DNA of 64,000 bases from Carnegiea gigantea (taxonomy: Eukaryota; Streptophyta; Magnoliopsida; Caryophyllales; Cactaceae). Numbering within the stretch: the stretch's first letter is position 1; each line of letters starts with the position of its first letter. Under the pieces are notes generated by a model. That model saw nothing but the letters and a program-made list of their open reading frames with translations. It did not search any database and was not told where the DNA came from. A program made the position numbers and the translations under genes. Location: positions 1-64,000 of the forward strand of contig JAKOGI010002721.1 in the NCBI GenBank assembly GCA_029747015.1. The letters are read 5' to 3'. Shown piece after piece: positions 1-11,213 of the stretch.

Positions 1-35
1 ATATATATATATATATATGCACATATAGGTATTTA

Positions 36-262
36 GGGGCTGTTTGGTGAGATAAAATGGAATAGAACCTAAACTCTTTTATGTCAAGTTTCACTCCTTT
101 GTGTTTGATGAATACTTTAAGGGGATAGAACTTGAAAACTAGGGGTATCAAGTTCCCCCCAATTTTAAGGAACTTGAACCCTCCCATTTTCAAGGGGGTT
201 CAAGTCACCAATCCTCTCGAATCAACAACATTATTATTTTTATTATTATTATTATTATTATT

Positions 263-305
<43 letters not shown>

Positions 306-1448
306 ATAATAATAATTATTAATATTGTTAATAATTATTATTAACATTAATGATCTAATTATTAATAATATTAACTATAAGTATTATTGTAATTATTGTT
401 TATTATAATTAATGTTAATAATAATAATAATTATTATTTTTAATTATTATAATTGGTATTAATTAATTATTATAATTATAATTATAATTATTAATTATTA
501 TTAATAATATTCATCATCATATTTATGATTAATAATAATAATTATAATTATAATTATTAATTATTACTGCCAATATTAATTTATGACTATGGTTGTAATT
601 AATATTAGTAATAATAATTATTACTAATATTATTATTAATTATTATTTTTATTATTAATTATTATTGCTAATATTTACAGTTAGTAATATTTAATAATAT
701 TCATTAATAATTATAATTATAATTATAATTATAATTATAAATCATTACTACTAATATTAATAATTATAATTACAACTATTCTAATTAATTATTATTTATA
801 ATAATTATTATTATTATTATAATTATTTATTATTTAAATCATTAATTATTGTTATTAATAATATTTGTAATTAATAATAATTAATAATATTAATATTAAT
901 ATCAATATTTATAATTATTATAATTATTATTTATATTAATAAGAATTATTATTATAATTATTGCTATTAGTTATTATTATTATTAATAATTATTATGATT
1001 AATTATTGTTAACCGCTAATAATGAATATTATTATAATTATTATAAATTTAAATTATTATTATTAATTATTAATATTATTTTATAATGATATTAATAATA
1101 ATTAATTTTAATTTTAATAATAATTAATTATTAATTACTATTAATATAAAAAATAATTATTATTTGTAATAATAATGTTTATTATTACTATTAATTAATG
1201 ACTAATATTTTTATTAATATTACTATTATTGTTATTATTAACCATTATTAATTATTATTCTTTTTTTAAATAAAACAGTTTTGATTTCATTCCTTTATCT
1301 ACGGCCAAACAATAAAGTTTAGAACTTGATTCCATTTCTTTTCTCTCCAAACACATGAGTTTAGGATTCAAATCCCACCCTTTATCCTTCAGGGATCATC
1401 CCTTGATTCCATTCCCTTCCATTCCATTTTTCCTCACCAAACAGTGCC
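36..1448. mobile_element. Tourist-like (PIF/Harbinger-type) non-autonomous element
   Basis: The ends are inverted: GGGGCTGTTTGGTGAG at the left and, read on the other strand, GGCACTGTTTGGTGAG at the right. Both are flanked by TTA (33-35 and 1449-1451), the target duplication typical of PIF/Harbinger and Tourist elements, and the TGTTTGG core also fits that group. Similarity continues inward (TGGAAT). At about 1.4 kb it is long for a Tourist element because the middle (about 210-1260) is almost pure A/T. No transposase is encoded, so movement would have depended on a Harbinger transposase elsewhere. Superfamily assignment rests on the TSD and tip only. Confidence 0.8.
230..1262. repeat. ATT/TCA microsatellite and extended A/T-only tract
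   Basis: A run of ATT triplets (about 230-262) passes into a run of TCA triplets (about 263-306). About 950 bases of TTA/AAT/ATTA words follow, almost without G or C. It lies wholly inside the Tourist-like element. The apparent poly-Leu/poly-Ser reading frame here is a product of the triplet repeat, not a gene. Confidence 0.9.
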
Positions 1449-1466
1449 TTAGTTTGCAAATCAAAG

Positions 1467-3130
1467 GGGTGTGATTGGATTTTGTTTGCTTCAAGACCAC
1501 AAAGGGAGAAATCGTTTCAAATTAAGAATATGCCTAATCCTCAAATTTGTGTACCTTATAGGTTTGAGAGAGGAATGAAGAGGATTTGTAGCGATTGGTT
1601 GGCCCAGAAATATGGAGAGGTGTTTAGATTGGAACTTAGTTTGAGGTTGAGAGAGCTAAGAAACATTGTGGAGAAGAAGCATAACTATAAGCCTTCGATG
1701 TCTAAATGTGTAAGGAATCGAGGAAAGGTTTAGTATCCATCTTAGGAGATCATAGTGGACAGTTTGGCATGATATGAGCATATGCTAATGAGCTTCTCAA
1801 GAAGAACACATATTCAACTATTAAGATTGAGGTGCAAACAGAAACATATGTTTCAAGAGCATCTACATTTGTCCTAAACCTTTGAACAGAGGATTCCTAG
1901 ATGGATTTAGAAGAGTTTTCTCTTCATATGGATGTTTCTTAAAGGGCCTTTGGAATGGTTAGGTGTTATGTGTTGTTGGTTGAGATGCTAATAACTAAAT
2001 GTACCTCATTACTTGGGGTGTAGTACATGTGGAGAGTCAAAAGACATGGATGTGGTTTGTACAGTTCTTGCATGAGGACTTAGATATGGGGGATGGACAA
2101 GGATAGACTATAATATCATACCAACAAAAGGTAAAATTTGATGCTAAAGTGCATATTTAACCCTACATATTCATATTTTATTCTCACAATTGATGACATT
2201 CTTATTTCATCCTTGTTTAGGGTCTTATCAGTGCGATTACACAATTCTCACCTCATGCGGCACATAGATTATATACACAACATGTATATGAAAATTTGTG
2301 AAAGAAATATAAAGGTTGCAATATCGAAAGGTACTTTAGAAAATCGCAAAGTCATCCAATGAAGTGCATTACACCAAACATATGAAGGAGATGCAAAATC
2401 TTGATGTTGGTGCATGGAGATTATTACAAAATAAGGACCCCAAGCATTTTTGTAGGGTATTCTTCAAATAACATGTCAAATGCGACTTTGTTGACAACAA
2501 GATGGCTGAGATCTTTAATGCATTCATTATAGAGCATAGATTTGACCCTATTATTACCATACTTGAAGACATCTTCTGTTCCATCATGACTAGGTTTGCT
2601 TCAAAGAAGAAGATTGCTTATCATTTAAATCAAGTAGTATGTCCTATAATTTTGAAGAGGTTAGAGAAAGGAAAGAATCAATTCAGGTGGTGGCAAGCAA
2701 GCCTAGGAGGTAATGGTATATACGATGTGAAGTATGGTAATGAAGGATTTGTAGTGGGTATATTGGATAAGACTTGCACCTGTTGTTGAGTGGTTTCCCT
2801 TGTTATCATACCTTAATAGTGATGACAGAGGAGAAATTAAATCCAAGTCAATTGGTCCATGAGTGTTATAGCTTTGAGAAACTAAGAAACACTCATACAC
2901 ATACATTGCAACGCATAAATGGTTCAAACATATGATCTCCATCTCAACATGATCCCATTGTTACCCCTAAATTCAAAAAGAAAAGGAGAGGTTACTATAG
3001 TTTTTAAAAAAGGCAAGAGAAATGGGAAGCAATATCACATAAGCCTTATGGAATTGTACCAAGATCTAGAGAAACAGTCAAGTGCTCTACTTGTGGCGAC
3101 TATGGCCATAAGAAGATGACATGCAAGCAA
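1467..3130 (+). pseudogene. MULE (MuDR-type) transposase relic
   Basis: Pieces of a Mutator-like transposase occur in the right order across several frames. They are an N-terminal WLAQKYGEVFR-like block (about 1590), a FLKGP motif in the catalytic core (about 1935), a KTWMWFVQFLHEDL block (about 2041), a block resembling the AEIFNAFI / ILEDI.IMTRF segment (2502-2640), a SWIM-like TCTCC segment near 2775-2790, and an intact CX2CX4HX4C zinc knuckle CSTCGDYGHKKMTC (3083-3124). In-frame stops and frameshifts break it at least five times. I found no terminal inverted repeats. In living elements this protein cuts and pastes Mutator DNA in the nucleus. This copy cannot do so. Confidence 0.8.
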
Positions 3131-4081
3131 AAGGTGTTATTTGTCATATTTGTCTTGATTTTTTCAATTATGTGCCTTATTGGCATCATTCATATGATAT
3201 GATGTTAATGCCTACATTTTTTTTCCTTTTTTGTTAGCCACCAAGTTCCTCTGAACCTAGAGTTCTTGCTTTTGAACCTACTGTTATTCTTGTTACTGAA
3301 CATGCTGTTGTTGCTTTTGAATCTAATATTATTGTTGTTACTTCTGAACTCACTACTGTTGATGCATCTGCTCAGACAGGGAGGAAGCTTCCAGTTAAGG
3401 AAGCACCAAGGAGGAGTTCTAAGAGGGGGGAGGTGATTCTAACTCAAGATTTGGGATGTCTGAATTTCCCACCTACTATTGATGCTATTGCTAATGCATA
3501 TCTTTCTCTAACAGTTTACTTTAGCTGTTTTTTTATTTATTTGGACTTGATTTAAATAGGTTATGTCATTTAGGTTGGCCACATTTTTTGAGGGTGAAAT
3601 ACACAGGTTTTGTTAATTTAGGTTGGGCATATTTTTAGGTGTAAAACACATAGGTTATGGCCATATCAGGTTAGGCATTAGTTTTGAACATTTGTGCCCC
3701 TGTTGTAATTGGTTTTAAACATAATTTTTTGCTGTGAAAGTCTCTTGCTTATGAGTAATGAAAATTCTGTTATTTACACTTGAGATTCGCCTTTACATTT
3801 GAGATTCACATTTTCATTTGATATTATGCTGATCTTAAATCAACACCATATGATTCTGGTTACGACACGAGAACTCAAACTTGCACACCCCAGATTCAAC
3901 TATACATTTGATAAGCTAATTTTGAAAGATCAAGTTTATATTCCACTGAGCTTAGTGACATTCCATTGAGCAAGGTTACATTTTCTAAGCTTAGTGACAT
4001 TCTACTGAGCTTAATGCAAGTTTTAATAGCTGCTTTTGAACACACAAATTCTACTGAGCTGTCAAGCTTACATTTTACAAG
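3131..4081. other. No gene recognised; degenerate repeats
   Basis: A stretch at 3240-3500 repeats Glu/Val/Ala-rich codons (GAACCT, CTTGCTTTTGAA) and may be the low-complexity tail of the MULE reading frame. At 3560-3690 a phrase like TTAGGTTGG...ACACATAGGTT recurs twice. At 3940-4010 the phrase ATTCCACTGAGCTTAGTGAC recurs in variant forms. Nothing here can be called a gene. Confidence 0.5.
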
Positions 4082-5441
4082 GCCTACAATCACGTGCCAA
4101 AGGAACATAGATCAAAATTTGATAGCAAAGCCACTCCTTTGTGTTTGTGGGCCACGGAGATAAGGAGTTTGGCTCAGATTATGGGACCTAGAAAAGGGAA
4201 AAATAGTAAAAAGCATATATGTTGTCTTCCACACGCATGAGACCATAGCTGACATTGATCGCTCTAAGAAGATCATTCAGTATCCAACTGGTGTGGCTGA
4301 TGTGACACCAGTGTCCATCTCATCTAGAGGTTCTACAGATGTGGGTGCCATGCTAGAGGTAAAACCTGGGAATGATACAGATGATACTCTTGCTGATGAT
4401 GGTCTTGATTAGGAGGAGTAATCTCCTGAAGTTGTTGTAAATCCTCCAAGGAGGAGTTTAAGAGATCGCTAACTGTCCACCGGGGATTCCATTTCTGAGT
4501 ATGTTCTTCTAACTAATTAGGGGGAACTAGAGAGCTTCGAAGAGGTGTTCTCTCATAAGGACAAGCAATGTTGGATTCAAGCCATGGAGGAAGAGATGAA
4601 TTCTTTGAAGAAGAATGACGCTTATGATTTAGCGAAACTTCAAAAAGTCAAAAAGCACTCAGAAACAAGTGGGTGTTCAAGTTAAAGAAGGATGGAACCA
4701 AATCATGAAATATAAGGCTCGAGTGGTGGTAAAAGGGTGCACCCAAAAAAAGGGCATTGACTAAGAGCTTCTCTCTTGTAGTCAAGATGAGTTCCATTTG
4801 GGTTCTACTGGGACTAGCTACTAGCTTGGATCTTGAACTTGGGCAACTAGATGTGAAGATTGTATTCCTGCATGGAGACTTACAGGAGAAAATCTACATG
4901 TATCAACCCGAGCGTTTTGAACTTGAAGGGAAGGACCACATGGTTTGTAGGTTCAAGAAGAGTCTATATGGTTTAAAACAAGCTCCTAGTTAATGGTACA
5001 AGAAATTTGACTTGTTTATGACGAGTCAAGGCTATAAGAGGACAGAAATAGATCATTGCATATACATTCGTCAATTTTCCGATGGTAACTTCATGATCTT
5101 GTTGCTTTATGTTGATGACATGTTGATTGTTGGGCTAGATGCTAATATGATTAGCAAGTTGAAAGAAGGATTTATCCAATTCTTTTGACATGAATGATTT
5201 GGGTTCGGCGAGACAAATCTTGGGTATGGGCATTACTAAATATTGAAAGACTAAGAAACTGTATATGTTGAACGGGTGCTTGAAAAGTTCAACATGAAAA
5301 ATATCAAGTCAACTAGGACTCTACTTGCCACTCACTTTAAGTTGAGCGAGATAGGCTGTCCATAATCGAAGAAAAGAAATTACAGATGTCTAAAATCCCA
5401 TATGCTTCTACAGTCAGTTCACTTATGTATGCTATGATTTG
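4082..5441 (+). pseudogene. Ty1/copia pol relic, left part (integrase tail to RT)
   Basis: The reading begins in the integrase C-terminus (HVPKEHRSKFDSK-like at about 4091, then a GDKEFG..LWD block near 4155-4185). It passes through a linker and enters reverse transcriptase (EEVFSHKDKQCW..AMEEEM at about 4540). From 4757 it is open for 78 residues with [10 protein letters not shown], then reaches the YVDD catalytic motif near 5110 and ends in the YAMIC block at 5431. In-frame stops and frameshifts are frequent. The next residues of the same protein, CT.PDIAHIIGVVS, appear only at 20353, so the element was split by the insertion at 5442-20347. No 5' LTR or gag remains in the window. Confidence 0.85.
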
Positions 5442-5528
5442 TGTAATAGCCCAGCCCTAAATTATATTTATTTATTTAATTACCTCACGTTAATGATCAT
5501 CTCATATTCATTTATCACATTTAATCAT

Positions 5529-7332
5529 TGATGGAGATCCCTCCATGCCCTTTGATTTAACGAATCAAATCAAGCTAGTTAATTTCATTTTGGTGATTAA
5601 AGGGTGAATAATTCATCCTTGTTTTGTTTAAGGACCTAAAACAGCAGGTCAGGTTTGTTTTCAGCTGCAAACCTGGTTTTGAGAGGTTAATTACGTCAAA
5701 CCGTTTAAGTTTTAAGTCCAATATTTTGCATTTGGATTAAAGTTCAAGAAGTCAGCTTTGCAACAAAAAAAGTTTCATCCCATTTGGACTTCATTTGCCC
5801 TCTCAAATTAGCTAATAACCCCAAGATATACAAACTGTCCAGCAGGGTCAGAATGTACCCGGTTTTGTTATATTTATTTCGTATGATATATTTTGGTTTA
5901 AGTCTTGTATTTTTACATTTTTTGGGTCCCCAAGATGTTAGCTACGTGGTTCAAGTGATAAAATCAAGTTAAGTCAAGTGGAAGATGAAGAACCAGGTCA
6001 ATCTTCCAAACTGTGCAGACTAAGACCTGGTTCAAACCAGTCTGGCCATTTTGATGTTTTCATCAGGAAAATGAACTCCAAATTGAGTAATTCCACTTGG
6101 AGCTGTTAGAGGACTTCTCAAGCTTTCCAACCATGCATGGCAACACAAGTTATGACCACATTTGCCCTAGAAAACGTGGCCTGCAAATAGACCCTGCATC
6201 CTACCAGCACACTCCAGCTTACAGCAGCAATTAGCTTTCCTTCTCCAAAGGGTTTCCTCCCTTCCCATGCTGAGTGGCACACGTCCCTAGCCTTCTAGGA
6301 GCTCAATGATCAGCTGCAAATTGTGTTCTTGCATGTGATTGGCCAGCCGTAAAGGGGTTCTTGCTTTTTGGCTAACCAATGGGAGTTCAGCAAAATCTCA
6401 ACATGTATTAAGCTTAGTTTAAGAGTAGATTAATGTATAATAAGTATTAGTATTGTTTTACTTTATGTTTAAAGTGTATTAGATTAGTTTAAGCAAGCTT
6501 GTAATTTAGATTAGCACAAATCAACTTGTTTAGTTCTTAATACCTTTCCTCCTTAGGAGGGAAAGGTGAGGTGTGTGCTTGTGTGGCTGCTTGCTAAGGT
6601 TATTTTATTTAAAGAAGCACATAGCCATGTATGAAAAAAAAATCAGATTTGAGTCAAAAACCTCTTTGAGAGCTTTGTGCTTTCATGCCTTAGTGCAACC
6701 AAATTCCAACTTGCTTATCCTTAATCTAGTCAATTAAGGTTGTGATCAAGTAGGTTTTAATCTTGAATTAAGTGGTGTTTCTGTATCTTAATCCAAGGTT
6801 AAAGACTCTAAACTTAAGTTTGGTGGTGATATCTGTATCCAAACATTGAGTTTAGCCTATCCTATCCTAATTTCAACTACACAAATTCTAAGTGAAGTTA
6901 TTAGCTTAAACTATTAAGTTAATCTCATTCACTTAGTATATTCATTGCATCCCCTCATTTTTCCATTCCATTCCCTTCCATTCATATCCATCTCCACGGT
7001 TCCTAACTCACCAAAGGGCTTGTATGCAAACCAAACTTGAAAATCATTCAAACTGTGCAAAGTGGGAAACCCTGGATTTTGTGGGCAGAAATTTGGCACG
7101 GCCAGGCCGTGTCCTAAGGCACGACCGTGCCCCATTAAGTCTTCTCCTTTCACTTACTTAGGTCATGTACTTGGTGGGTTTTAGCTTGGTTTCATCCTTC
7201 CCTTGACAAATCCATCACAACCAGCATAATTCATCACAATTTCTTTGGTTTTCTCATGATTGTAATCTCCCTTGGCTTGTGAGCTTTCACTCTTAATTTG
7301 AGTATTAGCTTGGACCCTCGGCGGTTACATCA
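5529..7332 (+). repeat. TR-GAG1 5' LTR
   Basis: This LTR is 1804 bp. A TATTTAAA box lies near 6604 and the GC-rich hairpin motif at 7095-7132. It differs from the 3' LTR mainly by scattered substitutions and by a 48-bp deletion after 6315, between short GCAAA repeats. The related TR-GAG2 LTR keeps that segment, so the deletion happened in this copy. Confidence 0.9.
7095..7132 (+). promoter_or_regulatory. GC-rich self-complementary leader motif (TR-GAG1 5' LTR copy)
   Basis: GGCACGGCC, spacer, then GGCACGACCGTGCC. The outer arms GGCACGG/CCGTGCC can pair. Two inner hairpins are also possible (CACGGCC-A-GGCCGTG and GGCACG-AC-CGTGCC). It lies downstream of the likely transcription start and would be in the RNA leader. 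The 3' LTR copy is at 10593-10630 with one G-to-A change. Confidence 0.65.
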
Positions 7333-7336
7333 TATT

Positions 7337-7348
7337 TGGTATCAGAGC
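7337..7348 (+). other. Primer binding site (initiator Met-tRNA type)
   Basis: TGGTATCAGAGC begins four bases after the 5' LTR end. It is the usual plant retroelement site complementary to the 3' end of tRNA-Met, used to prime minus-strand DNA. Confidence 0.93.
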
Positions 7349-7453
7349 TGAGTTTCTCCTTGGCTTGGTATTCAATCCACGCATCCAAACTTCTTTCTTC
7401 CTCAATTCACAAACACAAGTCAGATTTCAATCTTCTCTTGAACAAGTGCAAAC

Positions 7454-8944
7454 ATGAGTGCTAGTTTGAGCATAGAAGAGAAGCTTGATATTATTTTGAA
7501 GAGTAATCATGAGATTACTTCTTCTAATCAAGAGCTAAAGAGTTCGAATCAAGAGTTAAAAGCACAAAATGAGTACCTACGTAAGCAATTGGGTACTTTT
7601 CTCAAACAAAAGCAGAAGATGAATAAAGAGTCATCCTATTCTACTGCAAGAAGACAAGAACAAGTGTTTAGCCATACTCTTGATTCATCTAGTGAAGATG
7701 AACCATTGAAAATGACTAGACAAGACTCATGGAATCAAGCTAGTGCAAATGATTTCAGGGTTGAAATTCCAGAATTTGAAGGCAAGCTTGATCCTGAAGA
7801 TTTTTTGGATTGGTTACACACAGTTGAGAGAGTCTTTGAGTACAAGGACATCCCAGAAGACAAAAAGGTGAAGCTGATTGCTTTAAGGCTTCGTAAGTAT
7901 GCTTCTCTTTGGTGGACTAACTTGTGTGCCAAAAGAGTAAGAGAAAGGAAGTCCAAAATCAGAACCTGGGAGAAGATGAAATCGAAGCTTGAGGCTAGAT
8001 TTCTTCCTTCCACCTATGTTCAAGATTGCTACTCACAACTCCACCATTTGAACCAAGGTAATTTCAGTGTAGAAGAATACACTCGTGAATTTGAAAAACT
8101 TGTGATTAAGTGTGATTTGCATGAACCTGAAGAGCAAACAATTGTTAGATACTTGGGAGGTCTTGATCCTAGGTATGCTAATATTGTTGAGTTGCAAGCT
8201 TACACTTGTTTTGATGAAGTATGTGTGCTAGCTCACAAGGTTGAGCAGCAAAAAAAGAGCAAGCCGCCCTCACCACATGAACAAACCTTAAACAAGGGGA
8301 GTTCATCTTATGCTCCTAAACCCACGGCATCCCTTTCCCCTTCTCCACAAAAAGACCAAACTCCACAAAAGGGCCTATCCTCACAACTCATACCAAAACC
8401 CCTTCCTAAAAACATCCCAAGGTGTTATAAGTGTCAAGGCATTGGTCACTTGGCATCAGATTGTACAAACAGGAGGTCTGTCACCTTAGCAGAATGGAAG
8501 GCAACCAAGGAGGTCGAATTAAAGGAGGAAAAAGAAGAAGATGAAGGAGATGATCTTGAAGAGATCGAGATTGAGGCGGATAAAGGTGAAATGCTCACCT
8601 TAGACACTTTCCACCCACCAAAAGGCAAAGTGAATCAACGTATATTTTTCATGACCTTTGGTGAACCATCAACCTTTCTTCCCACTCCACCCACACCCAA
8701 GGCACTCAAACAAACCTTCTGTCAAAAGCATTCAAAGTCATTACTTACAACTCCTAATCTTGAATTAAGAGTAAGTGAGGAAGTGGTTTATGACATGTTC
8801 AAAGAGTCCCTCATATACAACATCCAAATCAGCAAGGGACTTGACGAAAAGAGAACCTCCAAGAGCAAAGACAAGTTATTCGAATGGTTGATTCTGTTTC
8901 AGCCATACAATGAATCAAGAAGAGGAGGTAATTACCTAAATTGA
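7454..8944 (+). CDS. Gag protein of TR-GAG1 (496 aa), intact
   Basis: This is an uninterrupted 496-residue frame. Residues 1-55 are a probable coiled coil with SSNQEL repeats. About 95-275 is a retrotransposon gag/capsid domain (FRVEIPEFEGKLDPEDFLDW, KYASLWW, FLPSTYVQDCY, SVEEYTREFEKL). Residues 324-337 are a CX2CX4HX4C nucleocapsid knuckle, CYKCQGIGHLASDC. An acidic stretch follows up to DKGEML, where an autonomous element would enter protease. Instead a different 110-residue tail ends in NIQISKG...KLFEWLILFQP. The capsid and knuckle closely resemble the CRM-like gag at 16.4-15.7 kb. The tail is shared with TR-GAG2. It should form particles that package RNA; enzymes would have to come from elsewhere. 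The first ATG after the primer site is used. Confidence 0.9.
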   Translation: MSASLSIEEKLDIILKSNHEITSSNQELKSSNQELKAQNEYLRKQLGTFLKQKQKMNKESSYSTARRQEQVFSHTLDSSSEDEPLKMTRQDSWNQASANDFRVEIPEFEGKLDPEDFLDWLHTVERVFEYKDIPEDKKVKLIALRLRKYASLWWTNLCAKRVRERKSKIRTWEKMKSKLEARFLPSTYVQDCYSQLHHLNQGNFSVEEYTREFEKLVIKCDLHEPEEQTIVRYLGGLDPRYANIVELQAYTCFDEVCVLAHKVEQQKKSKPPSPHEQTLNKGSSSYAPKPTASLSPSPQKDQTPQKGLSSQLIPKPLPKNIPRCYKCQGIGHLASDCTNRRSVTLAEWKATKEVELKEEKEEDEGDDLEEIEIEADKGEMLTLDTFHPPKGKVNQRIFFMTFGEPSTFLPTPPTPKALKQTFCQKHSKSLLTTPNLELRVSEEVVYDMFKESLIYNIQISKGLDEKRTSKSKDKLFEWLILFQPYNESRRGGNYLN

Positions 8945-8963
8945 TTTGAGGACAAATCTTTTT

Positions 8964-8976
8964 AACAAGGGGAGGA
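8964..8976 (+). other. Polypurine tract of TR-GAG1
   Basis: AACAAGGGGAGGA directly precedes the 3' LTR. It is the expected plus-strand primer and lies 20 bases after the gag stop. Confidence 0.88.
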
Positions 8977-10830
8977 TGATGGAGATCCCTCCATGCCCTT
9001 TGATTTAACGAATCAAATCAAGCTAGGTAATTTTATTTTGGTGATTAAAGGGTGAATAATTCATCCTTGTTTTGTTTAAGGACCTAAAACAGCAGGTCAG
9101 GTTTGTTTTCAGCAGCAAATCCGATTTTGAGAGGTTAATTACGTCAAACCCTTTAAGGTTTAAGTCCAATATTTTGCATTGGGATTAAATTTCAAGAAGT
9201 CAGCTTTGCAACAAAAAAGTTTCATCCCATTTGACTTCATTTGCCCTCTCAAATTAGCTAATAAACCCAAGATATACAAACTATCCAGCAGGGTCAGAAT
9301 GTACCTGGTTTTGTTATATTTATTTCGTATGATATATTTTGGTTTAAGTCTTATATTTTTACATTTTTTGGGTCCCCAAGATGTTAGCTACATGGTCCAA
9401 GTGATAAAATCAAGTTAAGTCAAGTGGAAGATGAAGAACCAGGTCAATCTTCCAAACTGTGCAGACTAAGACCCGGTTCAGACCAGCCTGGCCATTTTGA
9501 TATTTTGATCAGGCAAATGAACTCCAAATTGAGTAATTCCACTTGGATCTGTTAGAAGACTTCTCAAGCTTTCCAACAATGTGTGGCAACACAAGTTATG
9601 ACCACGTTTGCCCTGGAAAACGTGGCCTGAAAACAGACCCTACATCCTGCCAGCACACTCCAGCTTACAGCAGCAATTAGCTTTCCTTCTCCAAAGGGTT
9701 TCCTCCCTTCCCATGCTGAGTGGCACACGTCCCTAGCCTTCTAGGAGCTCAATGATCAGCTGCAAAAGGAGTTACTCTTGAAAAGAGCAACCAATGGGAA
9801 GCAAAGGCAGCAAATTGTGTTCTTGCATGTGATTGGCCAGCCGTAAAGGGATTCTTGCTTTTTGGCTAACCAATGGGAGTTCAGCAAAATCTCAGCATGT
9901 ATTAAGCTTAGTTTAAAGAGTAGGTTAATGTATAATAAGCATTAGTATTACGTTACTCTATGCTTTGAATGTATTTAGATTAGTTTAAGCAAGCTTTGTA
10001 CTTAGATTAAGCCTAACCAGTTTTGTATTAGTTCTTAATACCTTTCCTCACTAGGAGGGAAAGGTCAAGGTGCTTGTGTGTGTGCTTGCTTGCTAGCTTA
10101 GCTCTATTTAAAGAGCTTGCACGCCTCCTTGTATGATATATCAGATTTGAGTCAAAAACCTCTTTGAGAGCTTTGTGCTTTCATGCCTTAGTGCAACCAA
10201 ATTCCAACTTGCTTATCCTTAATCTAGTCAATTAAGGTGGTGATCAAGTAGGTTTTAATCTTAAATTAAGTGGTGTTTCTGTATCTTAATCCAAGGTTAA
10301 AGACTCTAAACTTAAGTTTGGTGGTGATATCTGTATCCAAACATTGAGTTTAGCCTATCCTATCCTAGTTTCAACTACACAAATTCTAAGTGAAGTTATT
10401 AGCTTGAACTATTAAGTTAATCTCATTCACTTAGTATATTCATTGCATCCCCTCATTTTTCCATTCCATTCCCTTCCATTCATATCCATCTCCACGGTTC
10501 CTAACTCACCAAAGGGCTTGTATGCAAACCAAACTTGAAAAGCATTCAAACTGCGCAAAGTGGGAAACCCTGGATTTTGTGGGCAGAAATTTGGCACGGC
10601 CAGGCCATGTCCTAAGGCACGACCGTGCCCCATCAAGTCTTCTCCTTTCACTTACTTAGGTCGTGTACTTGGTGGGTTTTAGCTTGGTTTCATCCTTCCC
10701 TTGACAAATCCATCACAACCAGCATAATTCATCACAATTTCTTTGGTTTTCTCATGATTGTAATCTCCCTTGGCTTGTGAGCTTTCACTCTTAATTTGAG
10801 TATTAGCTTGGACCCTCGGCGGTTACATCA
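8977..10830 (+). repeat. TR-GAG1 3' LTR
   Basis: This LTR is 1854 bp and is the full-length form, keeping the 48 bp missing from the 5' copy. It has the same ends and the same GC-rich motif (10593-10630). A TATTTAAA-like box lies near 10106. Confidence 0.9.
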
Positions 10831-11213
10831 ATCATCTCGGTGGAAATAAAAAATATTTTCATTTGGGCCATCACTTGGCAATTCAGGTTTTATTTATTTA
10901 TTTAGTTATTAACGAAAATTCTGGGAGAATTGATAGTAGGCCCTAACAATTATAATCGAAGTGATTTATTTTGTTTTCCGTAACACCACGAAAGTTTAAT
11001 CTTGAGTTACGCAAAAAACATTATCGTTACGAAGCGTTTTATTTTCGAGCCCAACTTATTTCGGCCCAGTGTGAAGCCCAACAAGCTTGCCTTATGAACC
11101 TAGCTAATTACCATGATTTAAGCTTAACCATTGTTAGCAAAAGCTACTTCTGGGAGGGATAAAATCAGCCAAATAAAGTTTTAATTCATTCCTAACCAAG
11201 TAGAACCCCCAAC

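Larger units (their letters stand above)
5529..10830 (+). mobile_element. TR-GAG1: gag-only LTR retrotransposon
   Basis: Two direct LTRs (5529-7332 and 8977-10830) begin TGATGGAGATCC and end GGTTACATCA. They flank 1.64 kb that holds a Met-tRNA primer site, one intact gag gene and a polypurine tract, but no protease, RT, RNase H or integrase. The target duplication ATCAT is exact (5524-5528 and 10831-10835). This matches the described class of terminal-repeat retrotransposons with a GAG domain. The two LTRs are very similar by eye, so the insertion is fairly recent. It lies inside the solo LTR, about 380 bp from the CRM-like element that is its plausible helper. Confidence 0.9.

Noticed and set aside
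132..344. 70-codon frame rich in Leu and Ser
   Set aside because: Produced by ATT/TCA triplet repeats; no natural protein content.
3131..4081. 5' LTR or gag of the copia element
   Set aside because: No copy of the 500-bp 3' LTR (TGTTGGTTATG...) and no primer site were seen left of the integrase remnant.
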